From: Paenibacillus sp. FSL H7-0331
GTDB lineage: Bacteria; Bacillota; Bacilli; Paenibacillales; NBRC-103111
Assembly: GCF_001956045.1 (NCBI RefSeq)
Contig: NZ_MRTH01000001.1
Coordinates: forward strand, 372,001 to 436,000
Direction: 5' to 3'
DNA: 64,000 nt
Shown: one piece after another, positions 1-8,285 of the stretch
Layout of the letters: each line of letters starts with the position of its first letter
Numbering within the stretch: position 1 is the stretch's first letter
Translations under genes and position numbers: made by a program
The notes under the pieces: generated by a model
Seen by the model: only the letters and a program-made list of their open reading frames with translations
Told to the model about the DNA's origin: nothing
Database searches by the model: none

Positions 1-15
1 GCCGTTTAGAGAAAC

Positions 16-1269
16 CTAATCGAGCCCATTCTCCAGCCAGGCTTCTGTCACATATTTCCCTAACAAATAGTATTTGCGGTCGGGGTACCAGAGCACCGTT
101 TTCCCATTAAATTGCGTCAAGCTGGGGTAAGTGGCAATCTCGCTTGTACCCTTGGGTCCTATCGTTAAACCGTCTGTATCCACAAACAGTTTAGGTTTCC
201 CGAACCAGAGCGGCTGACGGGCTCCTTCAACATAACGTCCGCAGCTTAGGTAAGCGGGACGGCGGTTATGAAGCGCATGATGCGGCCCGTATTCCCCCAG
301 ATTTCCATCATTATTGTGAAATACAAGCACGAACCGGCCATCCTGGAGCGGATATACGGGACATGAAGCAATAGGTTGGCGAATGGGCTCCCCATCATCA
401 CGATAACGAAGCATTTGTGGAGGGGTCCAGTTCTCTCCATCATCACTCGAAACCGAATACCAGATAAATCCTGTAAACGTTCGCATCACGCAAAATAAAC
501 GACCATCGGGAAGCAGTACAAGGCTTGGCTCCTGTGCGACGGACAGCTCGGGATTCCCGGGAAAAGGCACTGCAAGTCCCTCGCTGCCTTGGGGAAGCCA
601 GGTGATCTTCAACCGTTCGGGGTCCGGTCCTTCGTCGATATTGTCGAATCGCATGAACAGGGATCGAGAATCCTTGCTGTACCAGCCAACCTTGGGGACA
701 TCGTAGACTTCACGGCTGCTCCACTGTGTATAACCTGTCATCCAGCGGCCCTGACTGTCGCGAATCGGCTTCTGCCAACCGATCCAGTTACGTGGCACCT
801 TAGGATCAGGGTGATCATACCGGTTCCGATCCATCGGAATATCAGTGCCCGGTATCCATGTATATCCATCATCATCTGAATACACGCAGCCCATCGTACC
901 GGTCGTCTGTGAATCCAAGTCATGAATGCCGATATCTTTCGTATAAAAGATATACATACGCCCCTGCTCCGATACAACAGGAAAACCCCAGCTTGCCTGT
1001 CCGCCTCTCTCGCCCCGACGCGCTCCGGCTACATAAACTGGCTCCGACCATTCAAGCTGATCCTTACTCCGTGACAGAACCAGATGGTTGTCACCGTGTC
1101 CCTCCACAGAGCTTTGTGTCCATAATGCCAGCCATTCGCCCTTGGGACTTTCAAATACGAGAAAATGCTCATTATCTCCGGTATACGCATCCTCCTTGGG
1201 CACAAAAACCGTTATATCGGGATTGCTTCTTTTCCATTCATCCACTTGTATCGCAGGTTTCATCGTCAT
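16..1269 (-). CDS. Sialidase-like (BNR/Asp-box) protein, no signal peptide
   Basis: Predicted six-bladed sialidase-type beta-propeller of 417 residues. Asp-box-like turns are visible at about residues 70-79 (SKDQLEWSEP), 135-142 (SDDDGYTW) and 280 (SSDDGENW). An in-frame GTG lies 24 bases upstream, but the AAGGAAGG ribosome site sits 11 bases before the ATG chosen here. No signal peptide or membrane segment is visible, so it probably acts in the cytoplasm on imported sugar or oligosaccharide. It starts 33 bases after a solute-binding lipoprotein and is the last gene of the yesN-yesM-lipoprotein unit, which suggests it processes that transporter's substrate. The fold is reasonably sure; the substrate is unknown, and sialic acid should not be assumed because many bacterial proteins of this fold act on other glycosides. 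Confidence 0.8.
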   Translation of the reverse strand: MTMKPAIQVDEWKRSNPDITVFVPKEDAYTGDNEHFLVFESPKGEWLALWTQSSVEGHGDNHLVLSRSKDQLEWSEPVYVAGARRGERGGQASWGFPVVSEQGRMYIFYTKDIGIHDLDSQTTGTMGCVYSDDDGYTWIPGTDIPMDRNRYDHPDPKVPRNWIGWQKPIRDSQGRWMTGYTQWSSREVYDVPKVGWYSKDSRSLFMRFDNIDEGPDPERLKITWLPQGSEGLAVPFPGNPELSVAQEPSLVLLPDGRLFCVMRTFTGFIWYSVSSDDGENWTPPQMLRYRDDGEPIRQPIASCPVYPLQDGRFVLVFHNNDGNLGEYGPHHALHNRRPAYLSCGRYVEGARQPLWFGKPKLFVDTDGLTIGPKGTSEIATYPSLTQFNGKTVLWYPDRKYYLLGKYVTEAWLENGLD

Positions 1270-1302
1270 CTTCTTGTGTTCCTTCCTTTCCACAGAAAAC
1301 CT

Positions 1303-2847
1303 CTAGGGTTTTCGCATATAGGTGAAGCTGGGTTCCGACTTATCCTTCTGCAAACGATTGACTTCCTCGGTGACCTGATCGCCTCCGGACTTTTTCCATT
1401 TGCCGACCATTTCATCAAATGTTGTATCCACGTCCAGCTTCGATTCCAAAAGCATTCGTGTATACCCTTCTTCAATAATTTGACGAAGAAGCGCTGATTT
1501 CTCCTGAAGTGACGGGATCACCACATTAGGACGAAGGTAATCATACATAATGTTCTTCTCGTACGTGTCGAGCTTGTGCATCATGTAATCAGCCATATCC
1601 CTGGGTACGAATTTGGTATATTTCTCCGGATCGGTAAACAGCCATTCGGGCTGCAGCAGCTCAAGTCCGACGTTCGTGCTGTATTGGGGATCTTTTTTTT
1701 CATTGTCAAAAGGAAGTTTGACCCCGTTATCAATCCGATACGTTTTGCCCTCCACGCCGTATTGAATAAGGTCATATCCACCTGTAATCTGATACTCCAG
1801 ATAACGAAGCGCAGCCTCCGGGTTCTTGGAACGACTGGAAATTTGATTTGTCCGGTTAATCGGCGTGGCCGGAAGATTAATACTCAGGACATTCCCCTTA
1901 TGATGGATCGGGTCCAAAATCTCTGTCTTCAATGACGGCATCACGGCAAGCTGCCGATAATCGCCAATATTCAGAATAAGCACACCCACCTTGCCTGACT
2001 TGAACTTGTCGATTCCGATTGTTTTGCCAACCAGAAAGTCGGGGTCCATCAGACCCTGCTGACGCAATGTACGCAGAAATTTCAGAGCCTCCTTGACTCC
2101 AGGCTGGACCAAACCATATTGAAGCTGATTGGCATCCGTACTTGCTGGTGACCATCCGGGATTGACCCCGAATAATGAAAATAACCCGTTCAGATTGGAA
2201 ATCTGATTGTCCTTAAAGGTAAGGGGTATCGTATCATTCACCCTGTTGCCATCAGGATCCTGGTCACGAAAGGCGATCAATACCTCGACCAGCCCATCGA
2301 GCGTTGTTGGTGTTGTCAAACCAAGCTTGTCGAGCCAGTCCTTGCGAATTACGATGCCTTGCCCTCCACGATCCCGCATCCAGGGAACTCCATAAATATG
2401 ACCGTCCGTCGGATTGCGCATATACTCCCAGGTCTGTGCGCTGAACGCTTGCTTCAGCTTAGGAAATTTGGGAAGTAAATCATCCAGCGGCAAAAACACA
2501 CCCTGATCGATCAATGCATTATGCTCGGGATCATTCGGACTGTACGTATTCACAATGTCTGGAATATCACCACCCGCCATTTTAACGGAAAGCCTTGTCT
2601 TGTATTCACTATAAGGGGGTGTTTCATAGGTAACCTCCACATGCGTCTCCTTCTCCAGCAGCTTCTCAAGCTCCGAGTCCGGATGATAGATATGTCCCGG
2701 AAACAGCGGTTTGATCACGGTAAGCTTAGGAATCGGCTCCATCTGATTATCCTTACTGTCCGCTTGATTACTGCCGTCACTGCATCCGGTCAGGGCTATC
2801 CAAACCAGCAGTGCCACCATAGCTCTGAATGCGATGTTATTGCTCAA
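1303..2847 (-). CDS. Extracellular sugar-binding lipoprotein (LplA/LipO type), system A
   Basis: Solute-binding lipoprotein of a CUT1-type sugar ABC importer, 514 residues. It opens with a hydrophobic signal ending in the lipobox LTGC, so it should be lipid-anchored outside the membrane. The TTG start is chosen because AAGGGGG lies seven bases upstream; a longer reading from a TTG at 2880 has no such site. A short EF-hand-like segment DQDPDGN, common in this family, is present in the middle. It is very similar along its whole length to the lipoprotein at 12857-14434. No permease genes adjoin it: it follows a histidine kinase by 89 bases and precedes the sialidase-like gene by 33. It may share the permeases at 14554-16417, or act mainly as a sensor for the neighbouring kinase; both are inference. 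Confidence 0.92.
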   Translation of the reverse strand: MSNNIAFRAMVALLVWIALTGCSDGSNQADSKDNQMEPIPKLTVIKPLFPGHIYHPDSELEKLLEKETHVEVTYETPPYSEYKTRLSVKMAGGDIPDIVNTYSPNDPEHNALIDQGVFLPLDDLLPKFPKLKQAFSAQTWEYMRNPTDGHIYGVPWMRDRGGQGIVIRKDWLDKLGLTTPTTLDGLVEVLIAFRDQDPDGNRVNDTIPLTFKDNQISNLNGLFSLFGVNPGWSPASTDANQLQYGLVQPGVKEALKFLRTLRQQGLMDPDFLVGKTIGIDKFKSGKVGVLILNIGDYRQLAVMPSLKTEILDPIHHKGNVLSINLPATPINRTNQISSRSKNPEAALRYLEYQITGGYDLIQYGVEGKTYRIDNGVKLPFDNEKKDPQYSTNVGLELLQPEWLFTDPEKYTKFVPRDMADYMMHKLDTYEKNIMYDYLRPNVVIPSLQEKSALLRQIIEEGYTRMLLESKLDVDTTFDEMVGKWKKSGGDQVTEEVNRLQKDKSEPSFTYMRKP

Positions 2848-2936
2848 ACCGGTAACCCCCTTATAAGGTACAGGGCCCAACTCACCCTGATTCTAGTCCT
2901 TCCCACCACATACCGAAAGATGGTTTATTTAATGTT

Positions 2937-4697
2937 TCACCGTGCTTTATACAGTTCATGCTGGTTTTCCTGTTCCTCATGCCCGATTACGGGATGGACC
3001 AGTGTGACCTTGCAGCCGCCCCCAGCCCGATTTTCCATATAGATACCATAGCCCTCGTCTGCTCCAAACCGCAGCTTCAATCTTCTGTCCGCGTTGTATA
3101 GACCGACACCTGATTCCTGATTGCCTCCGGACTGCTCGATGAATGCAAAATGCGCCGATAAATCCTGCTCGCTACCTGCTCCGTTATCCTCCACACAGCA
3201 AATAAGGCGGTCGCCGGATTGGTACACCGATAAGATAATTTTTCCAGTACCTTCCTTCATCTTCTTGACCGCATGCTTGATGGCATTCTCCACAAGCGGC
3301 TGTACGGTAAGCTTCATAAATGGAAAATGAAGAATATTCGGCTGCACCTGAAAAAAGACAGCGAATGCATCGTGATTCCGCTGCAGCTCGATGCTCAAAT
3401 AATTGCGCACATGCTGGATCTCTCGCTCCACCGTCGTCAGTTCTTCTCCATTGTTAATACTGAAACGGAGCAAATTGGATAGTGCCGTAACCATATTTAC
3501 GATTGCCGGCTCTTGGGCCTTCTCGGCTTTCCATTTGATCGTATCCATCGTATTGTACAAAAAGTGCGGGTTCATTTGATGAATCAGCGTCCGGATTTCC
3601 AAACGTCTTTTTTCCTCTTCAAACTGCTTGGTTTTGCCAATCAGCTCGATCATCCCCGTAATCATCGAATTATAGCCACGAATCAACTGTCCGATCTCAT
3701 CTGTTCGTTTCCTGTAGCTGTCAAAATACACGAGCTCCCCCAGCAAAATGCGGCGCATATGGCGGACCAGCGATTTGATCGGAATCGTTATTTTACGCAC
3801 GATAATTAATAGAAGAATGCTCATAACTGAAATGCCTGACACGACCAGTATCCAGGTAAACTGCTTAATGTTCTCAATAGGACCCATCAGCTCAGAGACC
3901 GGAATTAATGCGGTAATGCTCCAGCCTGCCGTTCCAAGCGTCTTGGCGGCCTCGTAATAATCGGTACCCTGGATTCTGGTCTGGAGCACCGAGGTATTCG
4001 TCTTCACTGTGCTCGGTGTTATAGCCAGATCTGCGCCTTCCTTTTGATTCGATCTGGTAGCTACGATTCTCCCTGCATCATTGACCATATAAAAGCTTAG
4101 CTGCTCCAGACGCTCGGGAATGATCAGCTGGTTAGCCAGCAGAAAGCTCGGAACCCGTATCGTAAGCACACCAAGCGGCTGCAGCTGAGGGAAGTCGCGA
4201 ATCGCCCGGACATACAGCAAATCCGTAGTACGCTCCCCATTCACGGAATAGACATGCCAGTATCCGCGCCCCTCCATTTGCAGTGCCTGCTTGAACCACG
4301 GCTCCTCTCCCGTAATACCGCCCGCATAATTCGGGTATTTGGCAGGCTGCTTGGGATAAATGTTCAGCTCGTACTCACCCTTAAGCTCATCCAGCACCGG
4401 ATTCATCAATCTTATAAAATCAAATTCATTGAGTAGGCTGTCCGGAGCAGGCTCTCTGAGCAGCGCCTTTACTTTATCTGATTCCAGTACCTTCTCCGAG
4501 CGTTGTTCAATTCTCGTCATCAGGGTATCCACACGTTGGGCATTGTGCTGCAAATTATCAAGTAGGAACGCATTCGTCACGTTACGGATTTGCTCGCTTG
4601 AATTGCTGAACGACAAATATCCCAGCAGTATGGTTGGGATTGTCACAACGGATAGCAGCAGCAGGCTGATTTTGGCATATAAATTCAGGTTGATCAT
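2937..4697 (-). CDS. Sensor histidine kinase, YesM family, system A
   Basis: Membrane sensor kinase of about 586 residues. The order is: transmembrane helix at the N-terminus, extracellular sensing region of roughly 250 residues, second transmembrane helix (around WILVVSGISVM), HAMP-type linker, H-box HQMNPHFLYNT of the YesM-type kinase domain, and a HATPase domain with ENAIKHA, DNGAG and GVGLYN motifs. It should phosphorylate the regulator encoded just upstream at 4717-6297. The start is uncertain: the ATG at 4697 opens directly onto the first membrane helix and has a GGAG about 13 bases upstream, whereas an ATG at 4727 would overlap the regulator by 11 bases. It probably senses an external sugar or the loaded lipoprotein encoded next. 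Confidence 0.9.
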   Translation of the reverse strand: MINLNLYAKISLLLLSVVTIPTILLGYLSFSNSSEQIRNVTNAFLLDNLQHNAQRVDTLMTRIEQRSEKVLESDKVKALLREPAPDSLLNEFDFIRLMNPVLDELKGEYELNIYPKQPAKYPNYAGGITGEEPWFKQALQMEGRGYWHVYSVNGERTTDLLYVRAIRDFPQLQPLGVLTIRVPSFLLANQLIIPERLEQLSFYMVNDAGRIVATRSNQKEGADLAITPSTVKTNTSVLQTRIQGTDYYEAAKTLGTAGWSITALIPVSELMGPIENIKQFTWILVVSGISVMSILLLIIVRKITIPIKSLVRHMRRILLGELVYFDSYRKRTDEIGQLIRGYNSMITGMIELIGKTKQFEEEKRRLEIRTLIHQMNPHFLYNTMDTIKWKAEKAQEPAIVNMVTALSNLLRFSINNGEELTTVEREIQHVRNYLSIELQRNHDAFAVFFQVQPNILHFPFMKLTVQPLVENAIKHAVKKMKEGTGKIILSVYQSGDRLICCVEDNGAGSEQDLSAHFAFIEQSGGNQESGVGLYNADRRLKLRFGADEGYGIYMENRAGGGCKVTLVHPVIGHEEQENQHELYKAR

Positions 4698-4716
4698 GGC
4701 TGTTGGCACACTCCGT

Positions 4717-6297
4717 TCATTTGCCATACCGGTATTCTTTGGGTGACATCCCCGTCCGTTTTTTAAATATTTTCCCGAAATGCTGCAGGTCCAAATATCC
4801 GATTTTTGAAGCGATTTCATATATTTTCAGATTGGATTCACGAAGCAGTCTTCTCGCCTTCTCAATACGCAGCTCAATCACGTAATCGGAAAAGGTTTGG
4901 CCTGTTTCCTTCTTGAACAAATGACTCAGCCATACCGGATGAATCGCAAGCTTATCGGCAATGCCCTGGAGCGTAATATCTTTATCAAATTCCTCGCCTA
5001 TCATGACCTTGGCCTGCTCAATAATCGCATTGCCTGTTCCGGATATCTGAGAGGTTACTTTGTCAGACAAGTCTTGAAAATAGGCACACAGCTCGTGCTT
5101 GACTGAATCTATCGATTCGTAGCATTCAAGACGTTCCCACAGCGATAAAGAGATTTGATCCAGATAAATGCCTGACTTTTCGTTGACTAGCGTTTGAATA
5201 TCCATAATCCAGTCCAGGCAGTTTTGGGCCAGCTGCTTGCGATGAATGAGCTGCGTTAACCGGACGATGCTTTCCACTTTGTCCCGAACCGCTCTGACCA
5301 TGCCGTCACGGTCACCGGAGATCAGCGCAGCAGCGCACCGTTCATTGACATCCGCCGTTGTACGTTCCGGCAAGCCATCCTCCATCTCCTGGTAGTAAAG
5401 CTCCGGCTTACGGTTGGCAGCCGCCCAACGGAGTGCTTGATTGGACTGTTCGTAGGCGTCAAATAAAGCCTGAAACGAAAACATCGTGCCGCTGACGCCA
5501 AAATGCAGCTCGTGACGCTGGTACTTGCGGACATTGTGGCGAATGGCCTCCATCATTTCCTCCAGATCGGGGTATGCGGTTATTACGATCCAACGGTTAT
5601 GGACGTTTTTCAGCAGATAGGAGGAGTGGAACTGCTCCATCGTCTCTCCGGCTATGTTGCCGACGGAAAACAGCTGCAGTTCCATGTCCTTATCGCTTTC
5701 CGGTACCTCACCGCTAACGCCAAAGGCCATCAGATGATAGGAGGAAGTCGTCAGCCAGGTTAAATTCCACAGCTGCAGCCGGTGGTAAATGTGCTCCTGC
5801 AGCTGTGTTTTTTTGGTACAAAAGCTCAGTATGTATTGGTCCATCAGCATCCGGGTGCCCATCTGCGCATGCTCGATCCGATGCTGCATTTCGAACCGCT
5901 GCCGCTCCTCCTCATGGATCATTGCCACAATTTTGAGCAGCTTTTGCTTGAATTCAGCTTTATCGAAAGGCTTGAGCACATAATCAAGCGCACCTAACTG
6001 CAAGCTCCGCTGCGCATAGGAAAATTCATTATAACTGCTGATTACGACAACCTTGGGCTCGTAATCGGAGATTTGCATCACTTCATCCAGCAGCTCCAGC
6101 CCTGACAACCGCGGAAGTACAATATCCGTTACAATAATCCGCGGAAACAGCGTACGGATCATCTCTCTGGCATCCTCCGCGTTACCGATAGCGTAGATAT
6201 GACCGATTGAGGGGTCAAGCTGTTGAAGGGAAGTGCGAATACCTTCCAGTACCTCACCCTCGTCTTCGATGATCAAAATATCTATCGATGGATTCAA
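4717..6297 (-). CDS. Response regulator, YesN family (REC + AraC HTH), system A
   Basis: DNA-binding response regulator of 526 residues. The receiver domain occupies about residues 1-125, with acidic pocket E11-D12, phospho-acceptor D58 and the conserved lysine in YVLKPF. A linker of about 290 residues leads to two AraC-type helix-turn-helix motifs in the last 100 residues, ending in the typical GMSPKEYR signature. The start is TTG, supported by AAGGGAGG eight bases upstream. It is first in a four-gene unit (regulator, kinase, lipoprotein, sialidase-like) and presumably activates that unit and perhaps its neighbours. A TATAAT sequence lies about 44 bases before the start. Confidence 0.93.
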   Translation of the reverse strand: MNPSIDILIIEDEGEVLEGIRTSLQQLDPSIGHIYAIGNAEDAREMIRTLFPRIIVTDIVLPRLSGLELLDEVMQISDYEPKVVVISSYNEFSYAQRSLQLGALDYVLKPFDKAEFKQKLLKIVAMIHEEERQRFEMQHRIEHAQMGTRMLMDQYILSFCTKKTQLQEHIYHRLQLWNLTWLTTSSYHLMAFGVSGEVPESDKDMELQLFSVGNIAGETMEQFHSSYLLKNVHNRWIVITAYPDLEEMMEAIRHNVRKYQRHELHFGVSGTMFSFQALFDAYEQSNQALRWAAANRKPELYYQEMEDGLPERTTADVNERCAAALISGDRDGMVRAVRDKVESIVRLTQLIHRKQLAQNCLDWIMDIQTLVNEKSGIYLDQISLSLWERLECYESIDSVKHELCAYFQDLSDKVTSQISGTGNAIIEQAKVMIGEEFDKDITLQGIADKLAIHPVWLSHLFKKETGQTFSDYVIELRIEKARRLLRESNLKIYEIASKIGYLDLQHFGKIFKKRTGMSPKEYRYGK

Positions 6298-6340
6298 TAC
6301 GGTCGCCTCCCTTCGGTTTTACAACGAGTGTTTTAGTTCT

Positions 6341-6346
6341 ATTATA
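6341..6346 (-). promoter_or_regulatory. -10 box upstream of yesN-like regulator A
   Basis: A perfect TATAAT lies on the minus strand 44 bases before the TTG start at 6297. No good -35 stands at 17 bases; a TTGAAC lies about 20 bases upstream. Activator dependence would fit that. Confidence 0.45.
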
Positions 6347-6409
6347 ATCGATACACATACGATCATGTTCAAAAATCGATCTTTCAGTGAACGGCTTGAT
6401 AACCTCATA

Positions 6410-6460
6410 CAGCCGTGTATGTCATTGTACCAAGGCTCAGGTACAAACAATACACGGCTG
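6410..6460. other. Long two-part inverted repeat (hairpin)
   Basis: Outer arms CAGCCGTGTAT (6410-6420) and ATACACGGCTG (6450-6460) pair perfectly over 11 bases. Inner arms TTGTACC (6425-6431) and GGTACAA (6440-6446) pair over seven, with an eight-base loop. It lies between the end of the M55 peptidase gene and the promoter of the yesN-like gene. No T-run follows on the minus strand, so it is not a classic terminator. It could be an mRNA-end hairpin, an operator, or both. Confidence 0.6.
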
Positions 6461-6500
6461 CATATATTTTTGAGGGGGGTTACTTAAACTGCCGAAGCCA

Positions 6501-7307
6501 TCAGTCGGATTTGGCAATCAAATATTGATTCCAGGCCTGAAGTACGGTGTCACCGGTGAGAACCATTCGGTCTGCTTCGATGAAAGCAGCAGCCAATCTG
6601 ACTCTAAGCTTATCCAGTAAAGCTCCCGGCTTGAACTGCATATCCAGCTCAATCGGTCCGGCGATTGTATAGGGTGTCAGCCTCTTCGCTGCCGTGGCGC
6701 ATTCCAGCGCACCAGCTTTCAGCAGAGCTGCTGTCCGCGAAGGTGGATAGCAGGCGGCAGCGGTGTCGCCTAGCGACTGCTTGACACTAACCGTAATCGT
6801 TCCTGGCAGCAGTGCCTCCGTTTCCTTCACACCCTCTGAATCCGCCGTAACCATAACGAGAGACACGCCTGCCTCGCCTGCCATTAATGCTTCCAGTCCG
6901 ATCTCGCCTACAACAACACCATTTACGCTCATTCTGATGATATCATGCTCATAGTTATGATTGAGCAGCGCCCCCGGCATCGAAGCCTTCGCATGAAGAC
7001 CGAGAAGAATCATCCCATCGAAGCTGCCATCCAGATAGGCTAGGTTCTCGGGCCCGTAATGCGGCTTGCCGCATATTGCGGTAACCCTTGGGTCCAGTTG
7101 GAACAGATCGACATTCGTACCGTAAAAATGAATGTCATACAACCATACCTCATCCTCTTCGGCTTGCAAGAGTCCCTCCAGTACAGCTGCCAAATCATGC
7201 TTCAGCATTTGCAGGCCAAACCCATAGTCTTCGGCGCCAGGCACGACCTGCTTCATATTGACAACACCTGTCAAGCCTTCCATATCTACACGAATCATCC
7301 ATTTCAT
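6501..7307 (-). CDS. M55 family D-aminopeptidase (DppA-like)
   Basis: Predicted zinc D-aminopeptidase of 268 residues. The metal and catalytic residues known in Bacillus DppA (D8, E10, H60, H104, E133) have counterparts here at D8 and E10 (VDMEG), H60 (YDIHFYG), H105 (GLHAKA) and E135 (GEIGLEA), so the site looks intact. The start is the ATG preceded by GGGGAGG at eight bases; an upstream in-frame ATG has no site. It is cytoplasmic, with no signal peptide. It is the last gene of an operon with a sialidase/LamG-like protein and a sugar-isomerase-like protein, 40 bases after the latter. DppA-type enzymes release D-amino acids from peptides, so the neighbours hint at a substrate that carries both sugar and D-amino acids, but this is inference. 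Confidence 0.87.
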   Translation of the reverse strand: MKWMIRVDMEGLTGVVNMKQVVPGAEDYGFGLQMLKHDLAAVLEGLLQAEEDEVWLYDIHFYGTNVDLFQLDPRVTAICGKPHYGPENLAYLDGSFDGMILLGLHAKASMPGALLNHNYEHDIIRMSVNGVVVGEIGLEALMAGEAGVSLVMVTADSEGVKETEALLPGTITVSVKQSLGDTAAACYPPSRTAALLKAGALECATAAKRLTPYTIAGPIELDMQFKPGALLDKLRVRLAAAFIEADRMVLTGDTVLQAWNQYLIAKSD

Positions 7308-7347
7308 CTGCTTAATCCTCCCCTTGTTCATTCAGCCTTGGTGCACA

Positions 7348-8256
7348 TCAAAGCGTCTTCCAGGCCTCGCGCAGCTTGGCAAGAAAAATATCCACGCTTT
7401 CCCGTTCACTTTTCCCAGGGTAAGGCCTCATTTCAAAAGTCACTGAAGGCCGGTCCTCTCCATCCAGATAGCCGGATGCAAATAAGGCTTTTAGAAATTC
7501 GACCAGTTCCACTACATCATGCTCGCCATCCTCGTAGCCCCATGGCGGGTGCATGTCCCCATATAACGGATTGGCAGGATTGCTCATCACACAGCTGCCG
7601 AGATGTACGTGCCTGATATAGGATTGTGAATCCTTCACAGCCTGAGCGAAGGTTTCATTCAACAAGGGGATATGTCCCATGTCGATAAGCAGTCCGATGT
7701 TCCCATAGCCCTGAGCTCGAACCTGTCTTACAACCTCAGCCGCTTCACGAGTTGATCCGATCAGCAGATTTTTCCCGATGGAGCGATCAAACGGCTCAAT
7801 AAGCAGATCGATCTCGGGAACACGCGCACACAGTGCGGCTACGTATTCGACGAAATAAGCGGTTTGCTCGGCAATTAACGCTTCTCCCGGATTCGGTCCA
7901 CTCGCAATAACGGCCTTGCGTGCTCCGATATCTAGCCCTCTTCGCAAATGCTTGATTACCGCCTCCACGGTCTCCACCCGGATGGCCCCGTCAGGGCTGT
8001 TCGGGTTCAGCCTGGGTCCGTTCATCAGTGGGCAGTTATACACAGGCTCTTTGCCGCTGGCATACACCAACGGAATTTCTTCTTCGGCGGCTTCATCAGA
8101 ATCGGGAATGAACATATCAATGACCTCGAACTCGGGATAAGCCAACACCTCCCTGATCGTGCGTCGATGCTCGGCTGCCGACTCAAAGGTTACCGGAAAC
8201 AACAAATGATGATTTAAACCAAGTTTTATATATTTTTTCCAGGGCTCCTCGTTCAT
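7348..8256 (-). CDS. Sugar phosphate isomerase/epimerase-like TIM-barrel protein
   Basis: Protein of 302 residues of the AP-endonuclease-2 / xylose-isomerase-like barrel group. Likely metal ligands are the glutamate in LLIEPFD, the aspartate and histidine in LLIDMGHIP, the histidine in IRHVHLGSC and the glutamate in VTFEMRPY, in the order usual for this fold. Cytoplasmic. ATG start with AGGAAGG about 10 bases upstream. It lies 29 bases after the sialidase/LamG gene and 40 before the M55 peptidase, so it is very likely co-transcribed with both. The exact reaction cannot be read from the sequence; epimerisation or isomerisation of a ketose or keto-acid sugar is the usual role. Confidence 0.82.
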   Translation of the reverse strand: MNEEPWKKYIKLGLNHHLLFPVTFESAAEHRRTIREVLAYPEFEVIDMFIPDSDEAAEEEIPLVYASGKEPVYNCPLMNGPRLNPNSPDGAIRVETVEAVIKHLRRGLDIGARKAVIASGPNPGEALIAEQTAYFVEYVAALCARVPEIDLLIEPFDRSIGKNLLIGSTREAAEVVRQVRAQGYGNIGLLIDMGHIPLLNETFAQAVKDSQSYIRHVHLGSCVMSNPANPLYGDMHPPWGYEDGEHDVVELVEFLKALFASGYLDGEDRPSVTFEMRPYPGKSERESVDIFLAKLREAWKTL

Positions 8257-8285
8257 GCGGGATCTGCCTTCCTTTCTTCCTTGGA

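Noticed and set aside
6410..6460. Rho-independent terminator for the M55 peptidase operon
   Set aside because: No T-run follows the stem on the minus strand, so it is listed as a hairpin of unknown role.
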